A stretch of 63,582 nucleotides of DNA, taken from NCBI GenBank assembly GCA_017552985.1, contig JAFZNO010000126.1, positions 1-63,582 of the forward strand. Direction: 5' to 3'. The notes under the pieces were generated by a model, which saw only the letters and a list, made by a program, of their open reading frames with translations, made no database searches and was not told the origin of the DNA. The first letter of the stretch is position 1; each line of letters starts with the position of its first letter. This stretch comes from Lachnospiraceae bacterium. GTDB lineage: Bacteria; Bacillota; Clostridia; Lachnospirales; Lachnospiraceae. Below, piece by piece: positions 26,147 to 34,085 of this stretch. Made by a program: the position numbers and the translations under genes.

Positions 26147-27574
26147 ATGATTAGGCAAGAGATCAAGACGTATGAGGAGGCCGTGGAATATTTGTTGAAT
26201 ATTCCACGGTTCACAAAGAAAAACAGCATGGAGGATACGAAGGCGTTCTTGGGACGGCTGGGGAATCCGGATCGGGATCTGAAGATCCTGCACGTGGCAG
26301 GCACAAACGGCAAGGGAAGCGTTTGTGCCTACTTGCGGTATATGCTGGAGGAGGCGGGATACGCCGTTTGTTCCTTTACGTCGCCGCATCTGGTGGACGT
26401 GAGGGAGAGGTTTCTCATCTGCGGGGAAATGGTGGGCAAGGAGGATTTCCTGAAAGCCTTTCTCGCGATCTATGATCTGATTCCCTGGGAGATCCTTGCA
26501 AAAGAGGACGTCTTTAACGAGGAGGGGAAGCTTCCGGAAGGATTCTACCATCCTACTTTTTTTGAGTATTTGTTTTTTATGGCAATGCTTCTTTTCCGAG
26601 AGGCAAAGCCGGATTATTGCATTTTGGAGACGGGGCTGGGCGGACGATTGGATGCCACGAATTCCGTTGGGAAAAAAGAGCTTTCCATCATCACGAGGAT
26701 CAGTTTGGATCACATGGAATACCTTGGTGACACGGTGGAAAAAATTGCCGGGGAGAAGGCAGGGATCATCGCTGCAGGGACCCCCGTGATCTATTTGGAC
26801 GACGAAAAAAACGTAAGCGCGGTATTTGACGAAAGGGCGAAAAAACTTGGCGCCAAAGCTTGTCCTACGTCGAAAAATGACTACGCGTTAATAAAATTTC
26901 AGAATAAAAACATTGATTTTTCTTTACGTACTCGTTATTATAAAGATATTAGCGTGACTCTGCACACGGCGGCTCTGTATCAAATGGAGAACGCCGCTTT
27001 AGCCGTGCGCGCACTTGAGGAGCTCGACAAGGGACGCACCTTAAGGGCGGAGCACGTGACCGCCGGGTTGGCAAAATGCTTCTGGCCTGGCAGGATGGAG
27101 GAGATCGCGAAGGACGTGTTCGTGGACGGCGCTCATAATGAAGATGGCGTGCGGGCATTCCTCGAATCCGTGAGGGCGGATGGCTGGCAGGGAGAGAGGA
27201 TCCTGCTGTTTTCTGCCGTAAAGGATAAGCAGTTTGAAAAAATGTTGGGAAAGATCATATCTTCCCGACTGTTTACGAAAGTATTCCTTACGCACGTCGA
27301 TTCGGGACGCGCGACGAAGACGGAAGTCTTGGAGGAAGTAACGGCCCGCCTTCTCAAGGAGAGTTATGCGGGTGAAGAGGAGAAGCGTTTGGAGACGGGA
27401 ACCTATGAGAACGTTCTGCAGGCGCTGGGGGACTTACTGGAGAAGAAACAGGCGCACCAAAGGATCTATATTGCCGGCAGTCTTTATCTCGTAGGTGAAG
27501 TGAAAGCAAGTTTAGGAGTTTTGAAAAATGATCAATTTCGAAGAAGAACTGAAGAAGTTCCATCCGAGCACTGA
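26147..27574 (+). CDS. folC: Folylpolyglutamate / dihydrofolate synthase
   Basis: This 475-residue Mur-ligase-type enzyme adds glutamate to dihydropteroate or tetrahydrofolate. The P-loop is HVAGTNGKGSV, followed by SFTSPHLVDVRERF, the loop motif ETGLGGRLDATN and SLDHMEYLGDTVEKIAGEKAGI, all diagnostic of FolC. The C-terminal ligase domain carries FVDGAHNEDGVRAF. Length is slightly above the usual 430 residues because of a segment near 110-135 (NEEGKLPEGFYHP). GGAGG precedes the ATG. The 3' end overlaps the small downstream ORF by 47 bp. Confidence 0.96.
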   Translation: MIRQEIKTYEEAVEYLLNIPRFTKKNSMEDTKAFLGRLGNPDRDLKILHVAGTNGKGSVCAYLRYMLEEAGYAVCSFTSPHLVDVRERFLICGEMVGKEDFLKAFLAIYDLIPWEILAKEDVFNEEGKLPEGFYHPTFFEYLFFMAMLLFREAKPDYCILETGLGGRLDATNSVGKKELSIITRISLDHMEYLGDTVEKIAGEKAGIIAAGTPVIYLDDEKNVSAVFDERAKKLGAKACPTSKNDYALIKFQNKNIDFSLRTRYYKDISVTLHTAALYQMENAALAVRALEELDKGRTLRAEHVTAGLAKCFWPGRMEEIAKDVFVDGAHNEDGVRAFLESVRADGWQGERILLFSAVKDKQFEKMLGKIISSRLFTKVFLTHVDSGRATKTEVLEEVTARLLKESYAGEEEKRLETGTYENVLQALGDLLEKKQAHQRIYIAGSLYLVGEVKASLGVLKNDQFRRRTEEVPSEH

Positions 27575-27698
27575 GGTGGAAGAAATTCAAGATGACATAT
27601 ATAATCGTAGCGCGACGGACATTGCGGGCGTGTTTGAGCAGATGTTTGTGCGGAAGGAAGAAGTACAACAACAGCAGGAGCAGATGATAGGAGGTTGA
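27528..27698 (+). CDS. Small conserved-looking ORF (56 aa) between folC and TPR gene
   Basis: This ORF starts at ATG 27528, with AGGAG nine bases upstream, and ends at 27698. It overlaps the folC end by 47 bp in another frame. It encodes an acidic soluble peptide beginning MINFEEELKKFHPSTEVEEI, with a Gln-rich tail. Its stop is two bases from the ATG of the TPR gene, whose ribosome-binding site lies in its last codons. I recall similar short proteins starting MINFEEELKKF in Lachnospiraceae, but cannot confirm that here. The reading frame, spacing and ribosome-binding site all favour a real, translationally coupled gene. Function unknown. Confidence 0.7.
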   Translation: MINFEEELKKFHPSTEVEEIQDDIYNRSATDIAGVFEQMFVRKEEVQQQQEQMIGG

Positions 27699-27700
27699 GC

Positions 27701-29116
27701 ATGGTTTGTTACCAGTGCGGTTGCCAACTGTCTGAGCAGGATTACTGTACCTCTTGCGGTGCTGACGTTTCCTTGTACAAAAAGATCATATGCCTGTCCA
27801 ACCATTATTACAACGAGGGTTTGGAGAAGGCTAAGGTCCGGGATCTGACCGGTGCCATAGACAGTTTGGAACACAGCTTAAAATATTACAGCAGAAACGT
27901 GGAAGCCAGAAACCTTTTGGGTCTGGTATACTATGAGATTGGGGAAAGCACGGAGGCCATGAGTGAATGGATCCTCAGCATGAACGTGGAACCCAAGAAA
28001 AATATTGCGTCGGATTACATCCAAAGGATCCAGAACAATCCTTCCAGGTATGACGTGATCCGGCAGACCATGAAGAAGTTTAATCAGGCGCTTTCTTATT
28101 GCCAGCAGGGCAGTAAGGATCTCGCCGTGATCCAGCTTAAGAAGGTTCTTTCCCTGAGCCCCAGATTTATCAAGGCGCATTTGCTTCTCGCCTTGTTACA
28201 TATTGACAATGAGGATTGGGAAAAGGCCAGACGCGAGTTGAACAAGACGCTCGCCATCGACCGCGGAAATACCCAGGCGCTTCTCTACATGCAGGAAGTG
28301 GACAAGATGCTGGCGCCTGACGACATTGAAAAGAATGACAAGAAGCGCAAGAAGGAAGAGACGGTACGCTATCAGAGCGATAATGAAGTCATCATCCAGC
28401 CGGCCAACCTTGCGGAAGGAACCAGAGGAGGTTTGGCCACGATCCTGAACGTATTTATTGGTCTGGTTCTCGGCGCTGCCGCGATGTATTTCCTGGTGCT
28501 CCCCGCGAACCGTAAGGCGGCGCAGGACGAAGCACAGGAACGGGTGGAATCCATTGCAGGGCAGCTGGATTCCAAGACAAACCAGATCCAGCAGCTGGAA
28601 AACCAGGTGAAGGCATTGGAAGCCGCAAAGGCCCAGTTGGAAGCGGACCTGGACGTTTATGAGGGAAATGAAGGCAAGCTTAAGGAGATGGATCAGCTCT
28701 TTGTGGCAGCATCCACGTATCTCTCCACAAAGGACGTAAGCCAGACGGCTGAGCGTTTGGATCACGTGCGCGAAACGATCAAGATTGAGGAAACCTCCGA
28801 GGAATTCCAAAGTCTGTACAATTCGCTGCTGGCACTGATCGGACCGGAGCTCGCGCAGACCTATCGCGATTCAGGATACGTATCCTTCAGAAACAAGGAT
28901 TACGGTTCAGCCATCGAGAGCTATTCCAAGGCAGTTTATTATGATCCCAACAATGCAGACGCGCTTTTGGAGCTGGGTGACGCATACCGCATGAATGAGG
29001 ATTCGGTGAATGCGGTGACGATCTACAACCGCGTGATCGAGCTGTTCCCGGAATCGGATACGGCTAGACGCGCAAAGCAGTGGCTGCACGATTACAGCGA
29101 GGGCGACGCGGAATAA
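27701..29116 (+). CDS. Zinc-ribbon / TPR membrane protein
   Basis: This 471-residue protein starts with a zinc ribbon (CYQCGCQLSEQDYCTSC), followed by several tetratricopeptide repeats (about 30-200), a hydrophobic helix near residues 250-270 (LNVFIGLVLGAAAMYFLVLP), a coiled coil (about 275-330) and two more TPRs near the C-terminus (YVSFRNKDYGSAIESYSKA). TPRs on both sides of one membrane helix suggest a scaffold with partners in both compartments. The ATG at 27701 is preceded by AGGAGG at 27689-27694. It is coupled to the 56-residue ORF, and its own terminator follows. Function unknown. Two other proteins in the window also begin with a zinc ribbon. Confidence 0.85.
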   Translation: MVCYQCGCQLSEQDYCTSCGADVSLYKKIICLSNHYYNEGLEKAKVRDLTGAIDSLEHSLKYYSRNVEARNLLGLVYYEIGESTEAMSEWILSMNVEPKKNIASDYIQRIQNNPSRYDVIRQTMKKFNQALSYCQQGSKDLAVIQLKKVLSLSPRFIKAHLLLALLHIDNEDWEKARRELNKTLAIDRGNTQALLYMQEVDKMLAPDDIEKNDKKRKKEETVRYQSDNEVIIQPANLAEGTRGGLATILNVFIGLVLGAAAMYFLVLPANRKAAQDEAQERVESIAGQLDSKTNQIQQLENQVKALEAAKAQLEADLDVYEGNEGKLKEMDQLFVAASTYLSTKDVSQTAERLDHVRETIKIEETSEEFQSLYNSLLALIGPELAQTYRDSGYVSFRNKDYGSAIESYSKAVYYDPNNADALLELGDAYRMNEDSVNAVTIYNRVIELFPESDTARRAKQWLHDYSEGDAE

Positions 29117-29170
29117 CGCATGCCGCGCCTTAAGCAAAAGTACAAAAGAAATCAAATACCTTACGAAAGA

Positions 29171-29205
29171 AGAAAGCTGACGGGAGATTCCCGCCGGCTT
29201 TCTTG
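29171..29205 (+). terminator. Hairpin terminator before the spoIIA operon
   Basis: AGAAAGC-TGA-CGGGA and TCCCG-CCG-GCTTTCT form an interrupted stem followed by TGTGCGTT. The U-tract is weak. Confidence 0.6.
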
Positions 29206-29212
29206 TGCGTTC

Positions 29213-29237
29213 GGGAGAAATATTCGCATTCCGGAAT
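29213..29237 (+). promoter_or_regulatory. Candidate sigma-H-type promoter of spoIIA
   Basis: GGGAGAAAT (29213-29221) and GGAAT (29233-29237) resemble the AGGANNT and GAAT elements of sigma-H promoters, with near-normal spacing. spoIIA operons are sigma-H dependent in Bacillus subtilis. The upstream element has mismatches, so this is a candidate only. Confidence 0.35.
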
Positions 29238-29269
29238 AGTCTGGCGGTAAAGTAAGGAGGAATCTTGGC

Positions 29270-29572
29270 ATGGAAGAGTTTCAAGTCATCGATCATTGCT
29301 TGATGGTGAAGCTTCCAAAGGAGGTGGACCATCATCAGGCAGGGTACTATTGTAAAAAGGCAGACACGTTCTTGTTTCAGCCGGAGGTCAATCACGTGGT
29401 CTTCGATTTCGAAGACACGGAATTTATGGATTCTTCCGGCATTGGGATCATCATGGGGCGATATAAGAAGATTGCGCCCCTTGGGGGAAAGGTCTATGCC
29501 ATCAACGTGGGAAAACAGGTCAAACGGATACTGGACCTGTCGGGGATGAGTAAGCTAGTGGAGGTACTGTGA
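29270..29572 (+). CDS. spoIIAA: Anti-sigma F factor antagonist SpoIIAA
   Basis: This 100-residue STAS-domain protein releases sigma-F by binding the anti-sigma factor SpoIIAB. The conserved segment FMDSSGIGIIMGRYKKI carries the phosphorylated serine (Ser55/Ser56 here, equivalent to Ser58 of B. subtilis), which SpoIIAB phosphorylates to inactivate it and SpoIIE dephosphorylates. Length is slightly below the 117 residues of B. subtilis. AAGGAGG precedes the ATG. It is the first gene of an intact spoIIAA-spoIIAB-sigF operon, which acts in the forespore after asymmetric division. Confidence 0.96.
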   Translation: MEEFQVIDHCLMVKLPKEVDHHQAGYYCKKADTFLFQPEVNHVVFDFEDTEFMDSSGIGIIMGRYKKIAPLGGKVYAINVGKQVKRILDLSGMSKLVEVL

Positions 29573-29573
29573 A

Positions 29574-30083
29574 GTGAGCGGAAAGATGGAAAACGAAATG
29601 GAACTGATGTTTGACGCGGTATCTTATAACGAGGGGCTGGCGCGCGTTGCGGTGGCGGCATTTGTGTCAAATCTGAACCCGACGCTGGAGGAACTGGCGG
29701 ACGTGAAGACTGCCGTGTCGGAAGCTGTGACGAATGCCATCATCCACGGCTATGGGAACGTGGAAGGATATGCGGGAAAGGGACGACCGGTCCAGCAGCC
29801 GGCAGACGGTAAAAAGCCGGGAAAGGTCAGAATGCTTTGTAAACTGGAGCGAGGCGTACTGAAGGTGCTGATCGAAGACCGCGGGAAGGGGATCGTAAAC
29901 GTGGGAAAGGCCATGGAGCCGTTGTTTACCACGCGTCCGGACCTGGAGCGCTCCGGCATGGGTTTCGCGTTCATGGAAGCCTTTATGGATGACCTTCAGG
30001 TGGAGAGCGCCCCTGGCGTCGGAACCATCGTGCGCATGCAAAAGAAGATGACAAACGATCCCTGGATCGAGGATGCGCGGTAG
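29574..30083 (+). CDS. spoIIAB: Anti-sigma F factor SpoIIAB
   Basis: This 169-residue GHKL-type protein kinase binds and holds sigma-F and phosphorylates SpoIIAA. ATPase motifs are visible: the N-box VSEAVTNAIIHGYG, DRGKGI and GMGFAFMEAFMD. It is longer than the 146-residue B. subtilis protein because of an insert after the N-box (AGKGRPVQQPADGKKPG). I took GTG at 29574, one base after the spoIIAA stop, with GGAGG nine to ten bases upstream; the in-frame ATG at 29586 is an alternative start. The gene lies two bases from sigF. Confidence 0.95.
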   Translation: MSGKMENEMELMFDAVSYNEGLARVAVAAFVSNLNPTLEELADVKTAVSEAVTNAIIHGYGNVEGYAGKGRPVQQPADGKKPGKVRMLCKLERGVLKVLIEDRGKGIVNVGKAMEPLFTTRPDLERSGMGFAFMEAFMDDLQVESAPGVGTIVRMQKKMTNDPWIEDAR

Positions 30084-30085
30084 CC

Positions 30086-30850
30086 ATGGAAGACAGGTCA
30101 GTACGGAATCAGGATGCACTTGAGGAGGAAGGGAAAACCAGGGAAGTACTGATCGAAAACAATTTGGGACTTGTCCGTCACGTGGCAAAACGTTTTGCCG
30201 GAAGGGGCACGGAGCTAGAGGATCTGATCCAGATCGGAACGATCGGGCTGATCAAGGCCGCAGACCGCTTTGACAGAGATCTGGGGCTTGCGTTTTCCAC
30301 GCATGCCGTGCCCTGGATCATGGGGGAAATAAGGCAATTTCTTCGGGATGACGGGCCGGTCAAGATCGCAAGGTCCATCCGGGAGAATGCCGCGGTGTTA
30401 AAAAGAATCCGCGACCGGGAGTATGCGAAGTATGGCAGGGAGCCGGGACTCTTGGAGCTTGCCGAGGCAGCCGGGATGCGCAGGGAGGACGTGATCCTTG
30501 CCCTGGAGTCAACGGGCGTCGTGCTTTCCTTAGAGGGTACGGCGGTTGGCGCGGATGGGGAAATGGCGCCGTTGGCAGAACGGATCACGGAATATGGCGG
30601 AGGAAGCGTTGGGTTGGCGGAAGGGAAAATTGGTCCTTTGGATCCGGAAAAGGAGCGGCTGATCGACCATATTACGCTAAAACAGGTTTGGAACCGCCTG
30701 GAACAGCAAGAAAAAAGACTTCTTTTTTATCGCTATTTCCGGGATGCTTCGCAGGCGGAAACCGCAAAAATACTGGGCGTAAGCCAGGTACAGGTGAGCA
30801 GGAGGGAGCGGAAAATACTGAAAAAACTGCGTGAGATGATAAAATCTTAA
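30086..30850 (+). CDS. sigF: RNA polymerase sigma-F factor
   Basis: This 254-residue sigma-70 family protein directs the first forespore-specific transcription. Region 2 reads LVRHVAKRFAGRGTELEDLIQIGTIGLIKA, split here by the usual loop, and is followed by the aromatic motif FSTHAVPWIMGEIRQFLRD. Region 4 ends ILGVSQVQVSRRERKILKKL. A Gly-rich insert (EYGGGSVGLAEGKIG) joins regions 3 and 4. The ribosome-binding site is weak (GAGG 13 bases upstream), so translation probably depends on coupling to spoIIAB. With spoIIAA and spoIIAB it forms the standard partner-switching module. Confidence 0.96.
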   Translation: MEDRSVRNQDALEEEGKTREVLIENNLGLVRHVAKRFAGRGTELEDLIQIGTIGLIKAADRFDRDLGLAFSTHAVPWIMGEIRQFLRDDGPVKIARSIRENAAVLKRIRDREYAKYGREPGLLELAEAAGMRREDVILALESTGVVLSLEGTAVGADGEMAPLAERITEYGGGSVGLAEGKIGPLDPEKERLIDHITLKQVWNRLEQQEKRLLFYRYFRDASQAETAKILGVSQVQVSRRERKILKKLREMIKS

Positions 30851-30927
30851 AGCTAGGACTATCTTTTTTTGGAAAAATGAAGTAAAATAGAATAGCATGT
30901 GATTATCATCGCAAGAAAGAGGAGTCT

Positions 30928-32232
30928 ATGAAACGCACGAAAGAAAAGAAAAACTACAATGAAGTCGATCTGGAAGTAGTCGACGAAGAACAAGACGGCG
31001 TGGATGGGGAAGAACTGGAAGAATATGAAGGAGAACCCTCCGACGAAGAGTATTCTGACGAAGACTACGTGGAAGAAGAATACGAGGAATACGGCGAGGG
31101 CTTTGACGAGGAAGAGGGCGGCGAGGAATACGTGGAATACGTGGACGAGCCGGAGAAAAAGAATCCCTACAGCGGTCCCCTGACAATCCTTGGAATGCTC
31201 TTAATGCTTGCAGTGGTGGCCTTGATCGGGGCGCATATGTATTTTAAGTACTGGAGCCCGGAGGCGAGAGAAGCCGCGTCCGGTGGAAAAGTGGACGAAG
31301 AGGCGCTTCAGGCTGCCATAAACGAGGCAGTCCTTGCGAAGGAACAGGAAATGCAGGCAAGACTGCTTGAAGAGTATGCGCAGGGACTTAGCGTTGGCGA
31401 GCAGCAGGTGCTTGACATGTTCCGTCAGAATCTGGAGGATGGCAAGAGCCTTGTGGACACGCTTCGCAAGATGTACGCCGACAAGCTGGTGGTAGCGAGC
31501 GGCGGACAGTATCACTTTGTTCCGATCAACGACAAGCTGGCGAAAAACGACTACGCCATGGAGAACCTGGTTGTTACGGGAGATGGCGAGATTCAATACG
31601 TTCAGGGCGGTAACGTGGTTTCCTATAAGGGAATCGACGTGTCGAAGTTCCAGGGCACCATTGACTGGCCGAAGGTTGCGGCTGACGGAGTGACGTTCGC
31701 TTACGTCCGCGTGGGATACCGAGGCTACGGCGAGGCCGGAAAGCTTGTGGAGGATCCCTCCGCGAGGGATAACCTTAAGGGTGCCAATGATGCAGGAATC
31801 AAGACGGGAGTATACTTCTACACCCAGGCCATTACTGAGGCAGAGGCGAAGGAAGAAGTCAACATGCTCCTGGGGATCATTAAGCCCTACCGGATCGATT
31901 GTCCCGTCGTTATTGACGTGGAGAGGGTTGCCAATTCCAGCGCGAGAATGAACAAGCTCGACAAGAAGACCAGGACCAAGATCGTAAAGGCGTTTTGCGA
32001 AGCGGTCAAGACGGGCGGTTATCGTCCCATGATCTATTGCAATCTGGAGATGGCTGCAGTAATGCTTGACATTGCCGAACTCGAAGAGTATGACAAGTGG
32101 TTTGCTTTCTATACGCCTGAGTTTTACTATCCCTATGCTTACAGGGTTTGGCAGTATTCTGACAAGGGCAAGGTTCAGGGAATTGCCGGCGACGTTGACA
32201 TGAACGTTGCATTTGAGCCACTTTGGAAATAA
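30928..32232 (+). CDS. Membrane-anchored GH25 lysozyme-like muramidase
   Basis: This 434-residue protein has a very acidic cytoplasmic N-terminus (about 70 residues rich in Asp/Glu/Tyr), a single membrane helix near 80-105, a helical stalk (about 115-225) and a C-terminal GH25 domain. Catalytic-type residues are Asp237 in GIDVSKFQGTIDW and Asp330/Glu332 in VIDVERV, with GDVDMNVAF near the end. GH25 enzymes hydrolyse the MurNAc-GlcNAc bond. The long acidic cytoplasmic tail is unusual for the family and could be a partner-binding region. The gene stands between the sigF operon and spoVAA, so a role in engulfment or spore cortex handling is possible, but location is the only support. Confidence 0.88.
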   Translation: MKRTKEKKNYNEVDLEVVDEEQDGVDGEELEEYEGEPSDEEYSDEDYVEEEYEEYGEGFDEEEGGEEYVEYVDEPEKKNPYSGPLTILGMLLMLAVVALIGAHMYFKYWSPEAREAASGGKVDEEALQAAINEAVLAKEQEMQARLLEEYAQGLSVGEQQVLDMFRQNLEDGKSLVDTLRKMYADKLVVASGGQYHFVPINDKLAKNDYAMENLVVTGDGEIQYVQGGNVVSYKGIDVSKFQGTIDWPKVAADGVTFAYVRVGYRGYGEAGKLVEDPSARDNLKGANDAGIKTGVYFYTQAITEAEAKEEVNMLLGIIKPYRIDCPVVIDVERVANSSARMNKLDKKTRTKIVKAFCEAVKTGGYRPMIYCNLEMAAVMLDIAELEEYDKWFAFYTPEFYYPYAYRVWQYSDKGKVQGIAGDVDMNVAFEPLWK

Positions 32233-32298
32233 AACATGCATAAAAAGAAGGCATTCAGGAAATGCTGAGGGAAAACCAAGGCTGCGAGGAATGCTTTC

Positions 32299-32931
32299 AT
32301 GAATCAAGTAAACGTATATCTAAAATGTCTGCGAAGCGCAAAGGTTTCGTCAGCGGACGTCTATCTGAAGGACGTCTGCAGCCTGCGCTGCGCAGACGTT
32401 TTTGTTTCTGCAAAACTCCGGGCGATCAAGATCTGGCACTTTGGGAAAAAGGATCCAAAGCGCCACGTGGTGAGTGCGCTGAGGCTGATCGAACTGATGG
32501 AGGAGACGTGTCCCCAGATCAGCGTGGAGGTCATCGGGGAGACAGACGTGCTGATCGAGAGGGACGGCGGGAAAAAGCCTGCGGCGCCGCTTCAGTTTTT
32601 GAAGATCGCTGCGGTCTGCCTGATCAGCTTTATGGGAACCGCATTCACCATCATGGCTTACCATAATGACATTGGGATCAACGCCATCTTCACGATGGGC
32701 TACCGGATGCTGCTCGGCGAGGAGCCACACGGCATCAATGCCATGGAGGTGGCCTATTCCGTGGGCGTTGCACTGGGCATGCTTCTCTTTTTTAATCATG
32801 CGGGAGGCGGCACCATCACGGAGGATCCGACGCCGATCCAGGTGGCCATGCGCAATTATGAAAAGGACGTGGACAGTGCCCTGGTGGAGACTGCGGGAAG
32901 AGAATCACTGGAGGAAGAGAATCAAAAATGA
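32299..32931 (+). CDS. spoVAA: Stage V sporulation protein AA
   Basis: This 210-residue protein matches SpoVAA in length and plan: a soluble N-terminal domain of about 95 residues (VYLKCLRSAKVSSADVYLKD), then two membrane segments around IAAVCLISFMGTAFTIMAYH and VAYSVGVALGMLLFFNHAG. SpoVA proteins form the inner-membrane channel that moves dipicolinic acid into the forespore and out at germination. Expression in B. subtilis is by sigma-G. I could not find a convincing sigma-G promoter in the 66-bp gap before it. It overlaps spoVAB by four bases. Confidence 0.9.
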   Translation: MNQVNVYLKCLRSAKVSSADVYLKDVCSLRCADVFVSAKLRAIKIWHFGKKDPKRHVVSALRLIELMEETCPQISVEVIGETDVLIERDGGKKPAAPLQFLKIAAVCLISFMGTAFTIMAYHNDIGINAIFTMGYRMLLGEEPHGINAMEVAYSVGVALGMLLFFNHAGGGTITEDPTPIQVAMRNYEKDVDSALVETAGRESLEEENQK

Positions 32932-33407
32932 GAAAACTTTTTCTGGTTTTTGTGGGGAGCACCTATGGCTTCCTGTCGGCAGCAGGCGTGTTTACCGTGC
33001 TTGCCGCGGTGGGGCTGGTGCCGCGTTTTGCGGGCAGAACGCATACGGCAGACCGCGTATGGATCTATGAGGAAATGGTGATCTGGGGGACGGTGTTTGG
33101 ATGCCTTGTCAGCGTGTTTGAGGAACGGTGCGGTCTGTATGCATGGCTAATGGGACGCATGCCGGAATATGCTTACGTATGGCATTTTGGCGGAAGCTTT
33201 CTGCTGATCGTTACCGGTCTTTTCGCGGGTACCTTCGTCGGGTGCCTGGCCCTTGCCATAGCGGAGATGCTGGACAGCATTCCCATCTTGGCGAGGCGTC
33301 TTTCCTTTCACGGTTACGTCTTTTGGGTGGTCTTTTCCATGGCGTTGGGGAAGCTGGCAGGCTCCCTGTTTTATTTTTGGACGGAATTTCACAGAACGGC
33401 GGATTGA
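32928..33407 (+). CDS. spoVAB: Stage V sporulation protein AB
   Basis: This 159-residue polytopic membrane protein follows spoVAA with an ATGA overlap. Four hydrophobic segments and the LSAAGVFTVLAAVGLVPR and EEMVIWGTVFGCLVS stretches match SpoVAB. The family has about 140 residues, so this copy is slightly long at its C-terminus. It is expected in the forespore inner membrane with SpoVAA and SpoVAC. Confidence 0.88.
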   Translation: MRKLFLVFVGSTYGFLSAAGVFTVLAAVGLVPRFAGRTHTADRVWIYEEMVIWGTVFGCLVSVFEERCGLYAWLMGRMPEYAYVWHFGGSFLLIVTGLFAGTFVGCLALAIAEMLDSIPILARRLSFHGYVFWVVFSMALGKLAGSLFYFWTEFHRTAD

Positions 33408-33438
33408 CCATGGGATGAACAGGCAGAAGGCGAGACGG

Positions 33439-33486
33439 GAAGGAGAGAAGAATGGAGACGGAGAAGGAGAGAAGAATGGAGACGGA
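33439..33486 (+). repeat. 24-bp tandem duplication of RBS and start codon
   Basis: The unit from 33439 to 33462 is repeated exactly at 33463-33486. Each copy contains AAGGAG, a short spacer, ATG and the codons for ETE. The spoVAC gene therefore has two identical, in-frame translation starts. Confidence 0.9.
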
Positions 33487-33925
33487 GAAAGAGAAACGGG
33501 ATTATCAGGAATACGTTGGTAAAATGACGCCGAAGGCCAACGCGGGACTGCAGATGGCGAAGGCGTTTGTCCTCGGGGGAGCGATCTGCTGCCTGGGGCA
33601 GTGGATCATAAATATGGGCATGGAGCACTTTGGACTGGACAGGCAGGCGGCGGGAAGCTGGTGTTCCCTGATCCTGATTGCGGTTGCCGTGCTGCTGACG
33701 GGATGGAACGTGTATCCAAGTCTTGTGAAGTGGGGCGGCGCGGGGGCGCTGGTGCCCATCACGGGATTTGCGAACTCCGTTGCCGCGCCTGCCATTGAGT
33801 ATCAGGCGGAGGGGCAAGTGTTTGGCGTGGGCTGTAAGATTTTTACCATTGCGGGGCCCGTTTTGCTCTATGGCATTCTGGCAAGCTTTCTTCTGGGATT
33901 GGGTCAGTTTTTGCTTGGATGGTAG
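33452..33925 (+). CDS. spoVAC: Stage V sporulation protein AC
   Basis: This protein (157 residues from 33452, 149 from the second start at 33476) is SpoVAC, the mechanosensitive channel-like subunit of dipicolinate transport. Landmarks are KAFVLGGAICCLGQW, the mid segment VYPSLVKWGGAGALVPITGFANSV and GVGCKIFTIAGPVLLYG. Both starts lie in copies of a 24-bp tandem duplication and have the same ribosome-binding site. SpoVAD and SpoVAE, which usually follow SpoVAC in Clostridia, are missing: a 160-bp gap and an unrelated epimerase gene come next. Confidence 0.93.
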   Translation: METEKERRMETEKEKRDYQEYVGKMTPKANAGLQMAKAFVLGGAICCLGQWIINMGMEHFGLDRQAAGSWCSLILIAVAVLLTGWNVYPSLVKWGGAGALVPITGFANSVAAPAIEYQAEGQVFGVGCKIFTIAGPVLLYGILASFLLGLGQFLLGW

Positions 33926-34085
33926 GAGCAAAGCACTTTATTGACAAAAAATAGGGCGTACTAAACACGAAAAAAATAGAAAGTCCGTTCTCATAAATGC
34001 TATAATTTTCTTATGAATTGCAGAAAAACCGGCGGACGTCGCCGGGAAACGTGGGATTGCAAATTTTGTCCTGAAAGGAGATTTT

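Noticed and set aside
32233-32298. Sigma-G promoter for spoVAA (TGCATA near 32236)
   Set aside because: The -35-like TGCATA is present but the -10 region does not match CATNNTA.
32262-32666. Second ORF overlapping spoVAA in another frame
   Set aside because: Composition is unlike real proteins and no family is recognised. The spoVAA frame gives a clear family match.
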